NCBI GenBank assembly: GCA_937915545.1
Contig: CALGIJ010000021.1
Location: 1 to 64,000 of the forward strand
DNA from: an uncultured Desulfobacterales bacterium
GTDB lineage: Bacteria; Desulfobacterota; Desulfobulbia; Desulfobulbales; Desulfocapsaceae
Length of the DNA stretch: 64,000 nucleotides
Direction: 5' to 3'
The translations under genes and the position numbers were made by a program. This document shows positions 8,084-17,260 of the stretch, piece by piece (position 1 is the stretch's first letter; every line of letters begins with the position of its first letter). The notes beneath the pieces are model-generated. The model was given only the letters and a program-made list of their open reading frames with translations. It did not search any database and was not told the DNA's origin.

Positions 8084-9832
8084 ATGTCACAAGCAGAGAG
8101 TGGAATCGTCGTCGACCACGGCCAGAGCAAGTGGTCCGACCTGTGGACGAAGGAGGACTACCTGGCGATCTGGCTTGGTTTCCTCATCATCGCCGTCAGC
8201 CTGGTGGCCTATTTCGGCTTCGGCCCCAAGGCCGAGTTCGCCGAGAAGATCGCCAAGGCCGAACAGTTGCAGAGCGCCGAGGCCGCCAAGGCGCCGTTCA
8301 AGACCATCGCCTGGTACAAGGCCGAGGACGACAAGAAAAAGCTCAAGGGCACCGACTCGTCCTTCGGCAAGTTCGTCTCCTCCTGGACCAAGCACCCCGG
8401 ATCGTGGAGCAGCAACCCTCTGGATGCCTTCATCCGCAGCGAAGCTCAGGCCAAAGCCAAGAACGACAAGGCCATGCCGGCCTATGAGGAGGCCAAGGCC
8501 AAGGCCGCGGCGGCTTTCGGCGTTGCCAAGGCTGCGGAAGAAGCTGCCACGGCCGCCAATTTCAAGGATGAGGCCGCCAACGGCCAGGCCAAGGCAAAGA
8601 TCGCCGAGTGGCGTGCCGCCGAGAAGAGCGCCTCCGCCGCCAAGTCCAAGACCACCAATAAGCCGTACAACTACATACCGACGCTGATCGGGCTGTGCCT
8701 CTTCTTCATCGTCATCTTCGGCGCCGGAATGACGCTGATGAAGAAGAGCTTCTTCGAGTTCGCCAAGGGTTTCTTCATCGTCTTCCTCGTCGCCGTCCTC
8801 GCCTACATGCTCGGCAATCAGGCGATCTGCAAGCAATATGGCTTCGGCGCCGAGGCCTGGGGCATTCTGCTCGGCATGATCATCGCCAATTCCATCGGCA
8901 CGCCGAAGTGGGTCCTCCCCGCCTGCCAGGTGGAGTTCTTCATCAAGACCGGCCTGGTGCTCCTCGGCGCCGAGGTCCTCTTCGGCAAGATCATGGCCAT
9001 CGGCATCCCCGGCATCTTCGTCGCCTGGGTGGTGACGCCGGTGGTCCTCGTCTGCACCTTCATCTTCGGGCAGAAAGTCCTGAAGATGCCGTCGAAAACG
9101 CTGAACATCGTCGTTTCCGCCGACATGTCGGTGTGCGGCACCTCGGCGGCCATCGCCACCGCCGCCGCCTGCCGCGCCAAGAAAGAGGAGCTGACCCTGT
9201 CCATCGGCCTCTCCCTGGTCTTCACCGCCATCATGATGATCCTCATGCCGGCCTTCATCAAAGCGGTGGGTATCCCCGAGATCCTCGGCGGCGCCTGGAT
9301 GGGCGGCACCATCGACTCCACCGGGGCGGTGGCCGCTGCCGGCGCCTTCCTCGGCGAGAAGGCCCTCTATGTCGCGGCCACCATCAAGATGATCCAGAAC
9401 GTGATGATCGGTGTCACCGCCTTCTGTGTCGCCCTCTACTGGTGTATGGTGGTGGAGAAGGAAGCCGACCAGAAACGGACGGTCGGCGCCGGCGAGATCT
9501 GGCATCGCTTCCCCAAGTTCGTGCTCGGTTTTCTCGCCGCCTCGGTCCTCTTCTCCATTCTCGACAGCAACCTCGGCAAAGACATGGCCAATTCGCTGCT
9601 CGACGGCGGCGTGGTCAAGGGCGGCACCAAGCTCATGCGCGACTGGTTCTTCACCCTGTCCTTCGCCGCCATCGGCCTCTCCACCAACTTCCGTGAACTG
9701 GCCAAGTATTTCAAAGGCGGCAAGCCGGTCATCCTCTATGTCTGCGGCCAGAGCTTCAACCTCGCCCTGACCCTGGGCATGGCCTACGTCATGTTCTACC
9801 TTGTCTTCCCGGAGATCACCGCCAAGATCTGA
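8084..9832 (+). CDS. YeiH-family putative sulfate/anion exporter with extended N-terminus
   Basis: This 582-aa inner-membrane protein starts at ATG 8084 behind AAGGAG. The C-terminal ~390 residues form about ten membrane segments typical of the YeiH/UPF0324 (Cons_hypoth698) family, with PKWVLPACQVEFFIKTGLVL, SADMSVCGTSAAIAT and WMGGTIDSTGAV. The family is annotated as putative sulfate exporters, mostly from homology. Unusually, an extra membrane helix (about 26-47) and a ~140-residue Ala/Lys/Glu-rich coiled-coil-like segment precede the core, making it much longer than the usual ~340 aa. A strong hairpin follows, then a 75-aa membrane protein and a heme-c sensor kinase operon. Confidence 0.82.
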   Translation: MSQAESGIVVDHGQSKWSDLWTKEDYLAIWLGFLIIAVSLVAYFGFGPKAEFAEKIAKAEQLQSAEAAKAPFKTIAWYKAEDDKKKLKGTDSSFGKFVSSWTKHPGSWSSNPLDAFIRSEAQAKAKNDKAMPAYEEAKAKAAAAFGVAKAAEEAATAANFKDEAANGQAKAKIAEWRAAEKSASAAKSKTTNKPYNYIPTLIGLCLFFIVIFGAGMTLMKKSFFEFAKGFFIVFLVAVLAYMLGNQAICKQYGFGAEAWGILLGMIIANSIGTPKWVLPACQVEFFIKTGLVLLGAEVLFGKIMAIGIPGIFVAWVVTPVVLVCTFIFGQKVLKMPSKTLNIVVSADMSVCGTSAAIATAAACRAKKEELTLSIGLSLVFTAIMMILMPAFIKAVGIPEILGGAWMGGTIDSTGAVAAAGAFLGEKALYVAATIKMIQNVMIGVTAFCVALYWCMVVEKEADQKRTVGAGEIWHRFPKFVLGFLAASVLFSILDSNLGKDMANSLLDGGVVKGGTKLMRDWFFTLSFAAIGLSTNFRELAKYFKGGKPVILYVCGQSFNLALTLGMAYVMFYLVFPEITAKI

Positions 9833-9857
9833 GGCGACGACCGGCACAACCGCCACT

Positions 9858-9885
9858 CGCCCTCCCGGACCCGTCCGGGAGGGCG
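9858..9885 (+). other. GC-rich intercistronic hairpin
   Basis: CGCCCTCCCGG (9858-9868) pairs perfectly with CCGGGAGGGCG (9875-9885) over an ACCCGT loop. It lies between the transporter stop (9832) and the small membrane protein start (9903). There is no T-run, so it may stabilise or partly terminate the transporter message rather than end it fully. Confidence 0.65.
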
Positions 9886-9902
9886 CTGCGAGGGGACACC
9901 CC

Positions 9903-10130
9903 ATGATCACTGCAAGACAACGCTGGTTCCGTCTCTCGGCAAGCCTCGCCGGGGCACTGTTCTTCTTCTGCCTGGTGCTGCCGCTGCTCACCCGGTCGGT
10001 GCCCATTCTGCACCGCATGGCGCAGCATCTCGAAGAAACCGGTATCGATCCGAGCCGCTATTACTATACCGATGTCGTTCAGGTCAAAGAGAGCGAAGTC
10101 TACCTTTCCGCGGCCCTTGGCGAACAGTAG
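9903..10130 (+). CDS. Small single-pass membrane protein (75 aa), unknown function
   Basis: The start is ATG 9903, with GAGGGG 7-12 nt upstream. The protein has a basic N-terminus (MITARQRWFRLSAS) and one hydrophobic helix at about 8-28 (LAGALFFFCLVLPLLT). A soluble tail follows, with HRMAQHLEETGIDPSRYYYT and ending SAALGEQ. An N-in, tail-out topology is likely. No named family is recognised. Its position directly after the YeiH-type transporter suggests a partner or regulator of that transporter, which is an inference from position only. Confidence 0.65.
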   Translation: MITARQRWFRLSASLAGALFFFCLVLPLLTRSVPILHRMAQHLEETGIDPSRYYYTDVVQVKESEVYLSAALGEQ

Positions 10131-10171
10131 TCGCGGGACGACAAAAATCAGGCTACAGTAGTCACAGTTCA

Positions 10172-10195
10172 GGGGGACTCCGGCAGGAGCCCCCC
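10172..10195 (+). terminator. Probable terminator hairpin after the small membrane protein
   Basis: GGGGGACTCC (10172-10181) pairs with GGAGCCCCCC over GGCA, with one A-C mismatch. The hairpin lies 42 bp after the stop at 10130 and about 77 bp before the kinase start. It lacks a T-run, so termination efficiency is uncertain. Confidence 0.45.
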
Positions 10196-10271
10196 TGCTG
10201 TACGCTCGCCCCCGATACCGTTCCACCATCGCATGGCCCCGTCGCCGCTGCGATCCGCCCCCCAGGATGCC

Positions 10272-12713
10272 ATGCCCCTGCTGCGCCAGAGAAGAATCGA
10301 GAGCAAGTTCATCGTCGGCCTGATCGTCGCCACGACCATCCTCGGCACCGTCTTCTCCATCGGTTCCTATGTCCACCTGCGCAACGTCCTCGAGCAGGAG
10401 GTACGCGACAAGGCCGACCTTATCTTCACCTACGTCGACTCGGTGCAGGAGTATGTCCGCACCACCCTCCGCCCCAGCATGTACGAGCGCTTTCCCGCGG
10501 CCTTCGTCATCGAGAGCATGTCATCCTCCTATATCTCGCGCAAGGTGATGGCGCCGATCAACTCCCCGCAGAACGGCACCATCTATCGCCGCGTCGCCCT
10601 CGACGCACGTAACCCGGACTACGAGGCCAACGAGCGCGAGGCCCAGCTGATCAGCTATTTCCGCGACAACCCGGAAAGCCAGATGTGGCGCGGCCACAGC
10701 CTCATCGACGGCGACGACTACTATGTCATCGCCCGCCCGGTCCACTTCACCAAGGAATGCATGTACTGCCATGGCGAACCGGAGCAAGCGCCCCAGGAGC
10801 TGCTCACCCTCTATGGCGAGCGCGGCTTCCGCAAGGCCCTGGGGAGCATCGCCGGCGTCGATTTCGTCGGCGCCTCGGTACCGAAGAGCGTCGCCCGGGT
10901 CGAGCAGACCATCTTTACCTATTTCGCCTTCTTCGCCCTCGCCGCCCTGCTCATCTTCTTCTTCACCAACCTTCTCTTCCGTGTGCTGGTGGTCAACAAC
11001 CTCAAGCGACTGACCAGCCTCTTCCGCCGCAACGTCGAAGACGTCAGCGATGCCAGGCTGCTCGAGAAGCTCGAGCGCGGCGACGAAATCGAGGAACTGG
11101 TGGAAGGCATCGAGCGGCTCAGCGAGAACCTCTTCCAGGCGCGCAGCCAGCTCAAGGACTACGCCGACAACCTGCGCTGCATGGTCGACGAACGCACCGC
11201 CGCCCTGTCGCTGGAGACAGAGGAGCGCGGCGCCGACGTGCGCCTCTTCATCCAGCTGCTGCAGAACATGAACAGCAGCACCTCGCGGGCCGAGCTGTGG
11301 CGCTGCGCCCTGCCGCAGATCTGCCGCCGCTTCGACGCCCGCAAGATCGTCTACACCTGCACCATGAACACGCAGAGCTCCTTCGTCTGGCCGGAAGGAG
11401 AGGACAGCGAGGAGCAGCCCGAGGATTTCATCGCCCTGCTCACCGGCTCGAGCTGCATCGTCTCCGGCAGGGTGGCCTATATCCCTGTGGAATCGGGCAG
11501 CGGCGACACCGAGGGTCTGCTCGCCCTCCATTTCCGCAGCGAAGAAGACGCCAGGAAGCACAACCCGACCGTCCTTCAGGCCCTGGGCAGGCAACTGGGC
11601 ATCGCCGCCGTCAATCTCACCGCCATCGACGGCCTGGCGCGGCAGACGAAGATCCTCGAGACCCTGGTCGAGGGTATCAACGAACCCCTCGCCCTGGTCG
11701 ACGGCCAGGGTTCGGTGCTCACCGTCAACAACGCCGCGCGCCGCCTGACCGTCGAGTACTCCCGGGGAAGACGCAACGACGGCAACGTCCTCGCCCTCTT
11801 TTTCCCCTCCAAGGAGATCTCCGGCCTGCTCGGCGACACCCTGCGCAGCGGCGAGGCCTGCATCCGCGAGCTGGCCGGGGACGGGCAGCGGTCCTTCTCG
11901 CTGGCCGTCTATCCGGTGCGCGACAGCCAATCGACGGCGCCGCAGCTCGTCGTCTATCTGCGCGAGACCACCGCCGAACGCAGCATGCTCGCCCAGGTCA
12001 GCCACTCCGAGAAGATGGCCACCGTCGGCAAGCTCACCGCCGGCATCGCCCATGAGATCAACAACCCCCTCGGCGTGATCCTCTGCTACACGAGCATCCT
12101 CCGCCAGTCGATCAGCGACGGCGAGCAACTGGAAGACCTTGCCGTCATCGAACGCCACACCCGCCAGGCGCAGACCGTACTGCGCGAGCTGCTCGACTTC
12201 GCCAGGCCGAAGAGCGAGGGGCGGGCCGAGGCCGATGTCTGCAGCGTGGTCGCCTCGGTGTGCGAAGTCTTTGCCGTGCAGTCGACCAAAAAAGGCGTCA
12301 CCCTCACCTTCGAGCCGCCTGACGACAAACCCCAGGTGAGGCTTGCCGTCGGCAAGCTCGAACAGGTGGTCAGCAACCTGGTCATCAACGCCCTCGACGC
12401 CGTCGAGCAGGGCAGGGGCGTGGTCAGACTTCGGGTCGTCCGGCCCGACCCGGCGACGGTCAGCCTCGAAGTGGAAGACAACGGCCCGGGGATTTCCAGC
12501 GAAATCGCCCAGTATATTTTCGATCCCTTCTTCAGCACCAAGGAGGTCGGCGCCGGCACAGGCCTCGGTCTGACCGTCGTCTACGGCATCGTCACCGCCG
12601 CTGGCGGCCGAGTAGTCCTCGACGGCTCGCCCCAACTCGGCGGAGCGCGTTTCACCGTCACCCTGCCCGCCGGGGAGGACACCGACAAGATATCCGGGGA
12701 GGAACGACGATGA
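10272..12713 (+). CDS. Membrane sensor histidine kinase with c-type heme motif (Tll0287/DUF3365-like sensor)
   Basis: This is an 813-aa kinase. A membrane helix at about 15-38 and another at about 215-240 bracket a periplasmic domain holding CMYCH at 163-167, a CxxCH c-heme attachment motif in a Tll0287-like (DUF3365) context. A HAMP-like linker, a GAF-like region, a PAS domain (LVEGINEPLALVDGQG) and HisKA follow, with the acceptor in AGIAHEINNPLG at H594. The catalytic domain has NALDAVEQG, DNGPGIS and TGLGL. The heme predicts redox or gas sensing. The gene ends in a 4-bp ATGA overlap with an NtrC-type regulator, its obvious partner. ATG 10233 is an alternative in-frame start, but MPLLRQRRIESK fits a cytoplasmic anchor better. 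Confidence 0.87.
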   Translation: MPLLRQRRIESKFIVGLIVATTILGTVFSIGSYVHLRNVLEQEVRDKADLIFTYVDSVQEYVRTTLRPSMYERFPAAFVIESMSSSYISRKVMAPINSPQNGTIYRRVALDARNPDYEANEREAQLISYFRDNPESQMWRGHSLIDGDDYYVIARPVHFTKECMYCHGEPEQAPQELLTLYGERGFRKALGSIAGVDFVGASVPKSVARVEQTIFTYFAFFALAALLIFFFTNLLFRVLVVNNLKRLTSLFRRNVEDVSDARLLEKLERGDEIEELVEGIERLSENLFQARSQLKDYADNLRCMVDERTAALSLETEERGADVRLFIQLLQNMNSSTSRAELWRCALPQICRRFDARKIVYTCTMNTQSSFVWPEGEDSEEQPEDFIALLTGSSCIVSGRVAYIPVESGSGDTEGLLALHFRSEEDARKHNPTVLQALGRQLGIAAVNLTAIDGLARQTKILETLVEGINEPLALVDGQGSVLTVNNAARRLTVEYSRGRRNDGNVLALFFPSKEISGLLGDTLRSGEACIRELAGDGQRSFSLAVYPVRDSQSTAPQLVVYLRETTAERSMLAQVSHSEKMATVGKLTAGIAHEINNPLGVILCYTSILRQSISDGEQLEDLAVIERHTRQAQTVLRELLDFARPKSEGRAEADVCSVVASVCEVFAVQSTKKGVTLTFEPPDDKPQVRLAVGKLEQVVSNLVINALDAVEQGRGVVRLRVVRPDPATVSLEVEDNGPGISSEIAQYIFDPFFSTKEVGAGTGLGLTVVYGIVTAAGGRVVLDGSPQLGGARFTVTLPAGEDTDKISGEERR

Positions 12714-14167
12714 GCCAGATCGACCAGAGAGCAGGCCGCGCCGCCGATTCCGCCCCCACCGTCCTCATCGTCGACGACCAGCCCGACTTCGCCCGCGGCC
12801 TGGCCCGGCTGCTCAGCGGCCACTTCCCGGACGTCGTCGCCCTGACCGCCAACGGTGGCCGCGCCGCCCTCGAGCTGCTCGAGCGCCGCGCCGTGCATTT
12901 GGTCATCACCGACCTGCGCATGCCGGAGATGAGCGGCACGGAGCTGGTCGCCGAGGCCTTGCAACGCCATCCCGGGCTGTGCGTCGTCGTGCTGAGCGCC
13001 TACGGTACCATCGAGACAGCGGTCGAAGCATTACGGGCCGGGGCCTACGACTTCATCACCAAGCCGATCGAGGCGGAGCAGCTCTTCAGGGTGGTCGGCA
13101 AAGGGCTCGAACGCAATCAGCTGCTCACCGAAAACCGCCAGCTGCGCTCCATGCTCGCCGGCATGACCAGTCTCGGCGAGTTGGTCGGGGAGGGGGCGGC
13201 GATGCAGCAGCTGCGCCGCTCCATCCGCACCATCGCCCAGTCCGGCTACAACGTGCTGGTGCGCGGTGAGTCGGGCACCGGCAAGGAGCTGGTGGCGAGC
13301 CTTATCCACCGCCTCAGCCCGCGGGCGGAGCGGCCCTTCATCGTCGTCGACTGCCCCTCGATTCCCGACAACCTCCTCGAGAGCGAGCTCTTCGGCCATG
13401 TCAAAGGCGCCTTCACCGGGGCCGATCGCGACCACAAGGGGCTCTTTCTCGCCGCCCACGGCGGCACGCTGCACCTCGACGAGATCGGCGATATCAGCAC
13501 GGCGGTGCAGACCAAGCTCCTGCGATGCCTGCAGAGCGGCGAGGTGCGCCCGGTGGGGGCCGGGGCCAGCCGCCTCGTCGATGTGCGCGTCATCGCTTCG
13601 ACCAACCGCGACCTCGAGGCGGGCATGCGCGACAAGAGCTTTCGCGAGGATCTCTATTACCGCCTCAATGTGCTCACCCTCACCCTGCCCCCGCTGCGCG
13701 AGCGCGTCGAGGACATCCCCATCCTCGTCCGCCACTTCCTAAAAAACGCCTGCCTCGAACTCGACCTGCCCGAACACGAGATCAGCGCCGAGGCCCTGCA
13801 GTGGATGATCCTGCGCCCCTGGCCCGGCAATGTCCGCGAGCTGCAGAACTTCGTGCGCCGCATGGCCGTGTTCTGCACCGAAGGCACCATAAACGTGCCG
13901 CTCCTCGAGCGCCTGCAGCCGCAGCCTGCCGCCGCCAGCGGCGGGGAATGCGCCCATCTCCTCGGCCTCGACGGCCAGGGCGCCATGTTTCCCTACAAGA
14001 CCGCCAAGGAACTGGTGCTCGACGATTTCACCAGACGTTACGTCACCTGCCTGCTGCAGCAGACCAGGGGCAATATCTCCGAGGCGGCCCGGCTTTCCGG
14101 ACTGACCCGGGCAGCCCTGCAGAAGATTCTCGCCAGGCTGGGGGAAAACGCCTCGTCATTCCGCTGA
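12710..14167 (+). CDS. NtrC-family sigma-54-dependent response regulator
   Basis: This 485-aa protein has an N-terminal receiver with phospho-acceptor D68 (LVITDLRMPEMSG). The AAA+ domain has Walker A GESGTGKE near 186, the sigma-54-contacting loop GAFTGA near 233 and Walker B GGTLHLDEIGD. The C-terminal Fis-type helix-turn-helix is GNISEAARLSGLTRAALQKI. All elements for ATP-driven open complex formation with RpoN are intact. It overlaps the heme-c kinase gene by 4 bp, so the pair forms a two-component system. Target promoters are not evident; it is a second candidate, less likely by position, for the activator of the sigma-54 promoters at 21.8 and 39 kb. Confidence 0.92.
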   Translation: MSQIDQRAGRAADSAPTVLIVDDQPDFARGLARLLSGHFPDVVALTANGGRAALELLERRAVHLVITDLRMPEMSGTELVAEALQRHPGLCVVVLSAYGTIETAVEALRAGAYDFITKPIEAEQLFRVVGKGLERNQLLTENRQLRSMLAGMTSLGELVGEGAAMQQLRRSIRTIAQSGYNVLVRGESGTGKELVASLIHRLSPRAERPFIVVDCPSIPDNLLESELFGHVKGAFTGADRDHKGLFLAAHGGTLHLDEIGDISTAVQTKLLRCLQSGEVRPVGAGASRLVDVRVIASTNRDLEAGMRDKSFREDLYYRLNVLTLTLPPLRERVEDIPILVRHFLKNACLELDLPEHEISAEALQWMILRPWPGNVRELQNFVRRMAVFCTEGTINVPLLERLQPQPAAASGGECAHLLGLDGQGAMFPYKTAKELVLDDFTRRYVTCLLQQTRGNISEAARLSGLTRAALQKILARLGENASSFR

Positions 14168-14246
14168 GTGGCGCCGACGGCATCCGGCAGCGTCGCCCCT
14201 GCCGCATCCCTCTTCCCACTTTATGAGAGCAAGGAGCACTCTTCCG

Positions 14247-14837
14247 ATGAACGATTCCACCCTCGACAGCAAGAAACAGCTCATCCTCGATCAGGAGCAG
14301 GCCGTCGCCAACAAGCTGGCGCGGCGCGTCCTCGAACGGCCGACCCCGCCCATCTGGATGATCTTTATCCCGGTATTCTTCGTCTTCCATGCCTGGCGCA
14401 TCAAGCAATATGGCGCCAGCCTGAAGGTCTTCGCGGAAAACCACCTCAAATCACGCCGGCTCGCCCTCGACGCCTCCGCCTGCGCCGTCGCCAGCGGCGA
14501 GGCGGTGGACATCGAGGCCATCCTCGCCACCGTCACCGACCTGCCATCCCAGGCCAGGGAGCCCTTCCGCCGATGGCTGACGCTGCTTATCGAGCACTAC
14601 ACCCTGCTGCTCACCAGCCCCGGCGCCACCTATGCCCTGCTGCTGCGCAACGCCTACCGGCAGCTGATCACCGCCCACCGCACCGGCGAACGGCTCGCCC
14701 GGGCCGAGCAGGAGCTGCGCTTCGCCGTGCTCGATACCCTCGACGGCGACAGCGGTCAACTGCGCAAGGTCGTCGAACATATTGGCCAGCAGGTGGAGGC
14801 GCTGAGGCGCGACGAGATAGGAGAGGCCTTTTCCTGA
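14247..14837 (+). CDS. Conserved hypothetical membrane-associated helical protein
   Basis: This 196-aa protein starts at ATG 14247, 10 nt after AAGGAG. A hydrophobic segment at about 34-52 (PPIWMIFIPVFFVFHAWRI) follows a polar N-terminus. The rest is charged helix with a coiled-coil-like end (RLARAEQELRF, HIGQQVEALRRDE). No named domain is recognised. It lies 80 bp downstream of the NtrC-type regulator, on the same strand and possibly in the same operon. Function is unknown. Confidence 0.65.
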   Translation: MNDSTLDSKKQLILDQEQAVANKLARRVLERPTPPIWMIFIPVFFVFHAWRIKQYGASLKVFAENHLKSRRLALDASACAVASGEAVDIEAILATVTDLPSQAREPFRRWLTLLIEHYTLLLTSPGATYALLLRNAYRQLITAHRTGERLARAEQELRFAVLDTLDGDSGQLRKVVEHIGQQVEALRRDEIGEAFS

Positions 14838-15053
14838 GCCGCAGTTCCTTCCCGGCGGCGGGAAAAGCGACCTTCACCACCGCCAGCGCCCGCCTCCTGC
14901 ACCGCCCCTTTGCCATCCCACTCTGTGCCAGCAAGCCCCGCCACCCCACCTCGAGGCGCTCCGCCCTCGGAGAATCGTCGCGAGGATTTTCCCCACAGGT
15001 TTGCCGCTCTCCCCGGAGCCGGCGCCAAGGCTGGATGAATCCCGCCCGCCGCC

Positions 15054-15081
15054 TTGACTTCGCCGTTTTGTTTTTGATAGA
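15054..15081 (+). promoter_or_regulatory. Candidate sigma-70 promoter in the 14838-15212 gap
   Basis: TTGACT (15054-15059) and GATAGA (15076-15081) are separated by 16 nt in a short AT-rich patch of an otherwise GC-rich 375-bp gap. They lie about 130 bp before the hybrid kinase start at 15213. The -35 is good but the -10 is weak. Nothing else is supported in the gap. Confidence 0.35.
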
Positions 15082-15212
15082 AGAAGAAAAGCCCTGGTGA
15101 AAATTCGAGAGTTCAGCCACGCCACAGGCAGGCGACGGCCTCATCTATTGCCCCCCGCAGCGACGGTCAACGCCTTCCGACCGTGCCCGGACAGCAGCAA
15201 GGATACCTTTCC

Positions 15213-17162
15213 ATGAGCAGTCCCTCCATCCTGGTTGTCGAAGACGACGGGATCCTCGCACTGATGCTGCAGGGCATCCTCGAGGGGCGCGGCTATACGG
15301 TGCTGGGCCCCCTGCCCACCGCGGAAGAAGCCCTCGCCCTGCTGGGCCGTCAGCAAGCCGATCTGGTGCTGCTCGACATCGAACTGGCGGGAAGGATGAA
15401 CGGCATCGAGGCCGCCGCCATCATCAAATCCGACCACGACCTGCCGGTGATCTTTCTCACCGGCTTCTCCCAGGAAGGGCTCCTCGACGAGGCGCTGGCC
15501 AGCGAACCCTACGGCTGTCTCGTCAAGCCGGTGGCCGAGGAGAGCTTGGTCGCCACCATCAGGCTCGCCCTGTCCCGTCACCGCCGCGACCTCCAGCACC
15601 GGCAACGCCTGGGAGATGCGCTGCGGCAGCTCGGCGAGCACCGCGCCCTGCAGCTGTCGCTGGTCGAGAACATCCCCCTGCCGGTCTTCGCCAAGGACCG
15701 CACGGGACGCTATATCGTCTGCAACAGCGCCTACAAGGACTTCTTCGGCAAGAGCGACGAGGAGATCCTCGGCCTCGACGCCTATGCCATTCATCCCCCC
15801 GAGCTGGCCGGGTTCTACAGCGACAAGGACGAGGAACTGCTGCGCACCGGCACCCTGCAGCACTATGAGACCAAGGTGCGCCACAGAAACGGCGAGCTGC
15901 GCGACGGCATCGTCCACAAGGCGGTACTCCGTGGCGAGGACGGCACCGTGGTCGGCCTGGTCGGCACCATTCTCGACATCACCGAGCGCAACCGCGCCGA
16001 AGAGGAGAACACGCGCCTGCAGAGGCAGCTCCTCCAGGCGCAGAAGATGGAGGCCATCGGCACCCTCGCCGGGGGCATCGCCCACGACTTCAACAACATC
16101 CTCGGCGCGGTTATCGGCTATACGGAGATCATCAGGGACGACAGCCCCCCAGATTCGACCCTGCTCCACGACCTCGAACAGATCCTCCTCGCCGCCAACC
16201 GCGCCAAGGACCTGGTCAGCCAGATCCTCGCCTTTAGCCGCCAGTCGGAGATGACCCGCGTCCCCCTGCAGCCGGCGCAGATGATCCGGGAAACCGTCAA
16301 GCTGCTGCGCGCCTCCCTGCCCGCCACCATCACCATCGTCGCCGACATCAACACCGCCACCCTGCCGGTGCTCGCCGACCCGATCCAGTTCCACCAGCTG
16401 CTCATGAACCTGGGCAGCAACGCCGGCCACGCCATGGAAGACAAGGGCGGCACGCTGACCATCGCCTTGGAGGCCGTGCACGACCCATCCCTGCCGCAAG
16501 GGGGCCACGACCATGCGGTCCGCCTGACCGTCAGCGACACCGGCAGCGGCATCTCCGAGGACATTCGCGACAGGATTTTCGACCCCTACTTCACCACCAA
16601 AGGGCCCGGCAAGGGCACCGGCATGGGGCTGGCCATCGTCCACGGCATCGTCACCGCCTGGGGCGGCAGCATCGTCTGCGAGAGCCGTCCCGGTAAGGGC
16701 ACCACCTTCACCATCACCCTGCCGGCGACAGGCGAAGCCGCTGAAGATGAAGCCTCTCAGCTTACGGAGCAGCCCCCCCTGCAAGGAAAGGAGCGCATCC
16801 TCTTCGTCGACGACGAAGCGACCCTGGTGGAGATAACGAGGATCATGCTGGAGCGGCTCGGCTACCGGGTGTCCGCCCATACCGACGGCCAGGAGGCGCT
16901 GGACCGGTTGAGGAGCGCCCCCCAAGACTTCGACCTGGTGATTACCGACCATACCATGCCGGGGATGACCGGCTTCGAGCTGGCCCGGCAAATCCTCGCC
17001 CTGCGCCCCGACCTGCCGGTCATCCTCTGCAGCGGCTATGGCAGCGCGGTCAGCGAGGAGATGGCGCGCCAGGCGGGGATCCGCCTCCTGGCCGCCAAGC
17101 CCTTGACCAGAAACGGCATCGGCGCGCTGATCCGCCGCGTCCTCGACGAAGGGAAACCGTAG
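15213..17162 (+). CDS. Soluble hybrid histidine kinase, REC-PAS-HisKA-HATPase-REC
   Basis: This 649-aa cytoplasmic protein starts at ATG 15213, 9 nt after AAGGA. The N-terminal receiver (ILVVEDDGIL, LVLLDIELAGRMNG) spans about 1-120. A PAS domain (PLPVFAKDRTGRYIVCN) spans about 145-265. HisKA has GTLAGGIAHDFNNILG with H291, and the HATPase has SDTGSGIS and GTGMGLAIVHG. A C-terminal receiver (LVITDHTMPGMTGFE) follows. Receivers at both ends suggest it takes phosphoryl groups from another kinase and passes them on. It resembles the protein encoded at 19645 domain for domain; the HWE kinase at 17261 lies between them. Confidence 0.9.
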   Translation: MSSPSILVVEDDGILALMLQGILEGRGYTVLGPLPTAEEALALLGRQQADLVLLDIELAGRMNGIEAAAIIKSDHDLPVIFLTGFSQEGLLDEALASEPYGCLVKPVAEESLVATIRLALSRHRRDLQHRQRLGDALRQLGEHRALQLSLVENIPLPVFAKDRTGRYIVCNSAYKDFFGKSDEEILGLDAYAIHPPELAGFYSDKDEELLRTGTLQHYETKVRHRNGELRDGIVHKAVLRGEDGTVVGLVGTILDITERNRAEEENTRLQRQLLQAQKMEAIGTLAGGIAHDFNNILGAVIGYTEIIRDDSPPDSTLLHDLEQILLAANRAKDLVSQILAFSRQSEMTRVPLQPAQMIRETVKLLRASLPATITIVADINTATLPVLADPIQFHQLLMNLGSNAGHAMEDKGGTLTIALEAVHDPSLPQGGHDHAVRLTVSDTGSGISEDIRDRIFDPYFTTKGPGKGTGMGLAIVHGIVTAWGGSIVCESRPGKGTTFTITLPATGEAAEDEASQLTEQPPLQGKERILFVDDEATLVEITRIMLERLGYRVSAHTDGQEALDRLRSAPQDFDLVITDHTMPGMTGFELARQILALRPDLPVILCSGYGSAVSEEMARQAGIRLLAAKPLTRNGIGALIRRVLDEGKP

Positions 17163-17260
17163 CGACGTCATTGGCCAGCCCCATGCCGCCACCACGCCTC
17201 CCCGCCACCACCAGGCCGGGCATCGGCCACCAGCCACCCCACCCACAGCGGAGGAAGACC

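Noticed and set aside
14838..15212. Minus-strand frames in the gap before the first hybrid kinase
   Set aside because: They run into flanking genes, lack start signals and have Arg/Gly-rich, non-protein-like translations.
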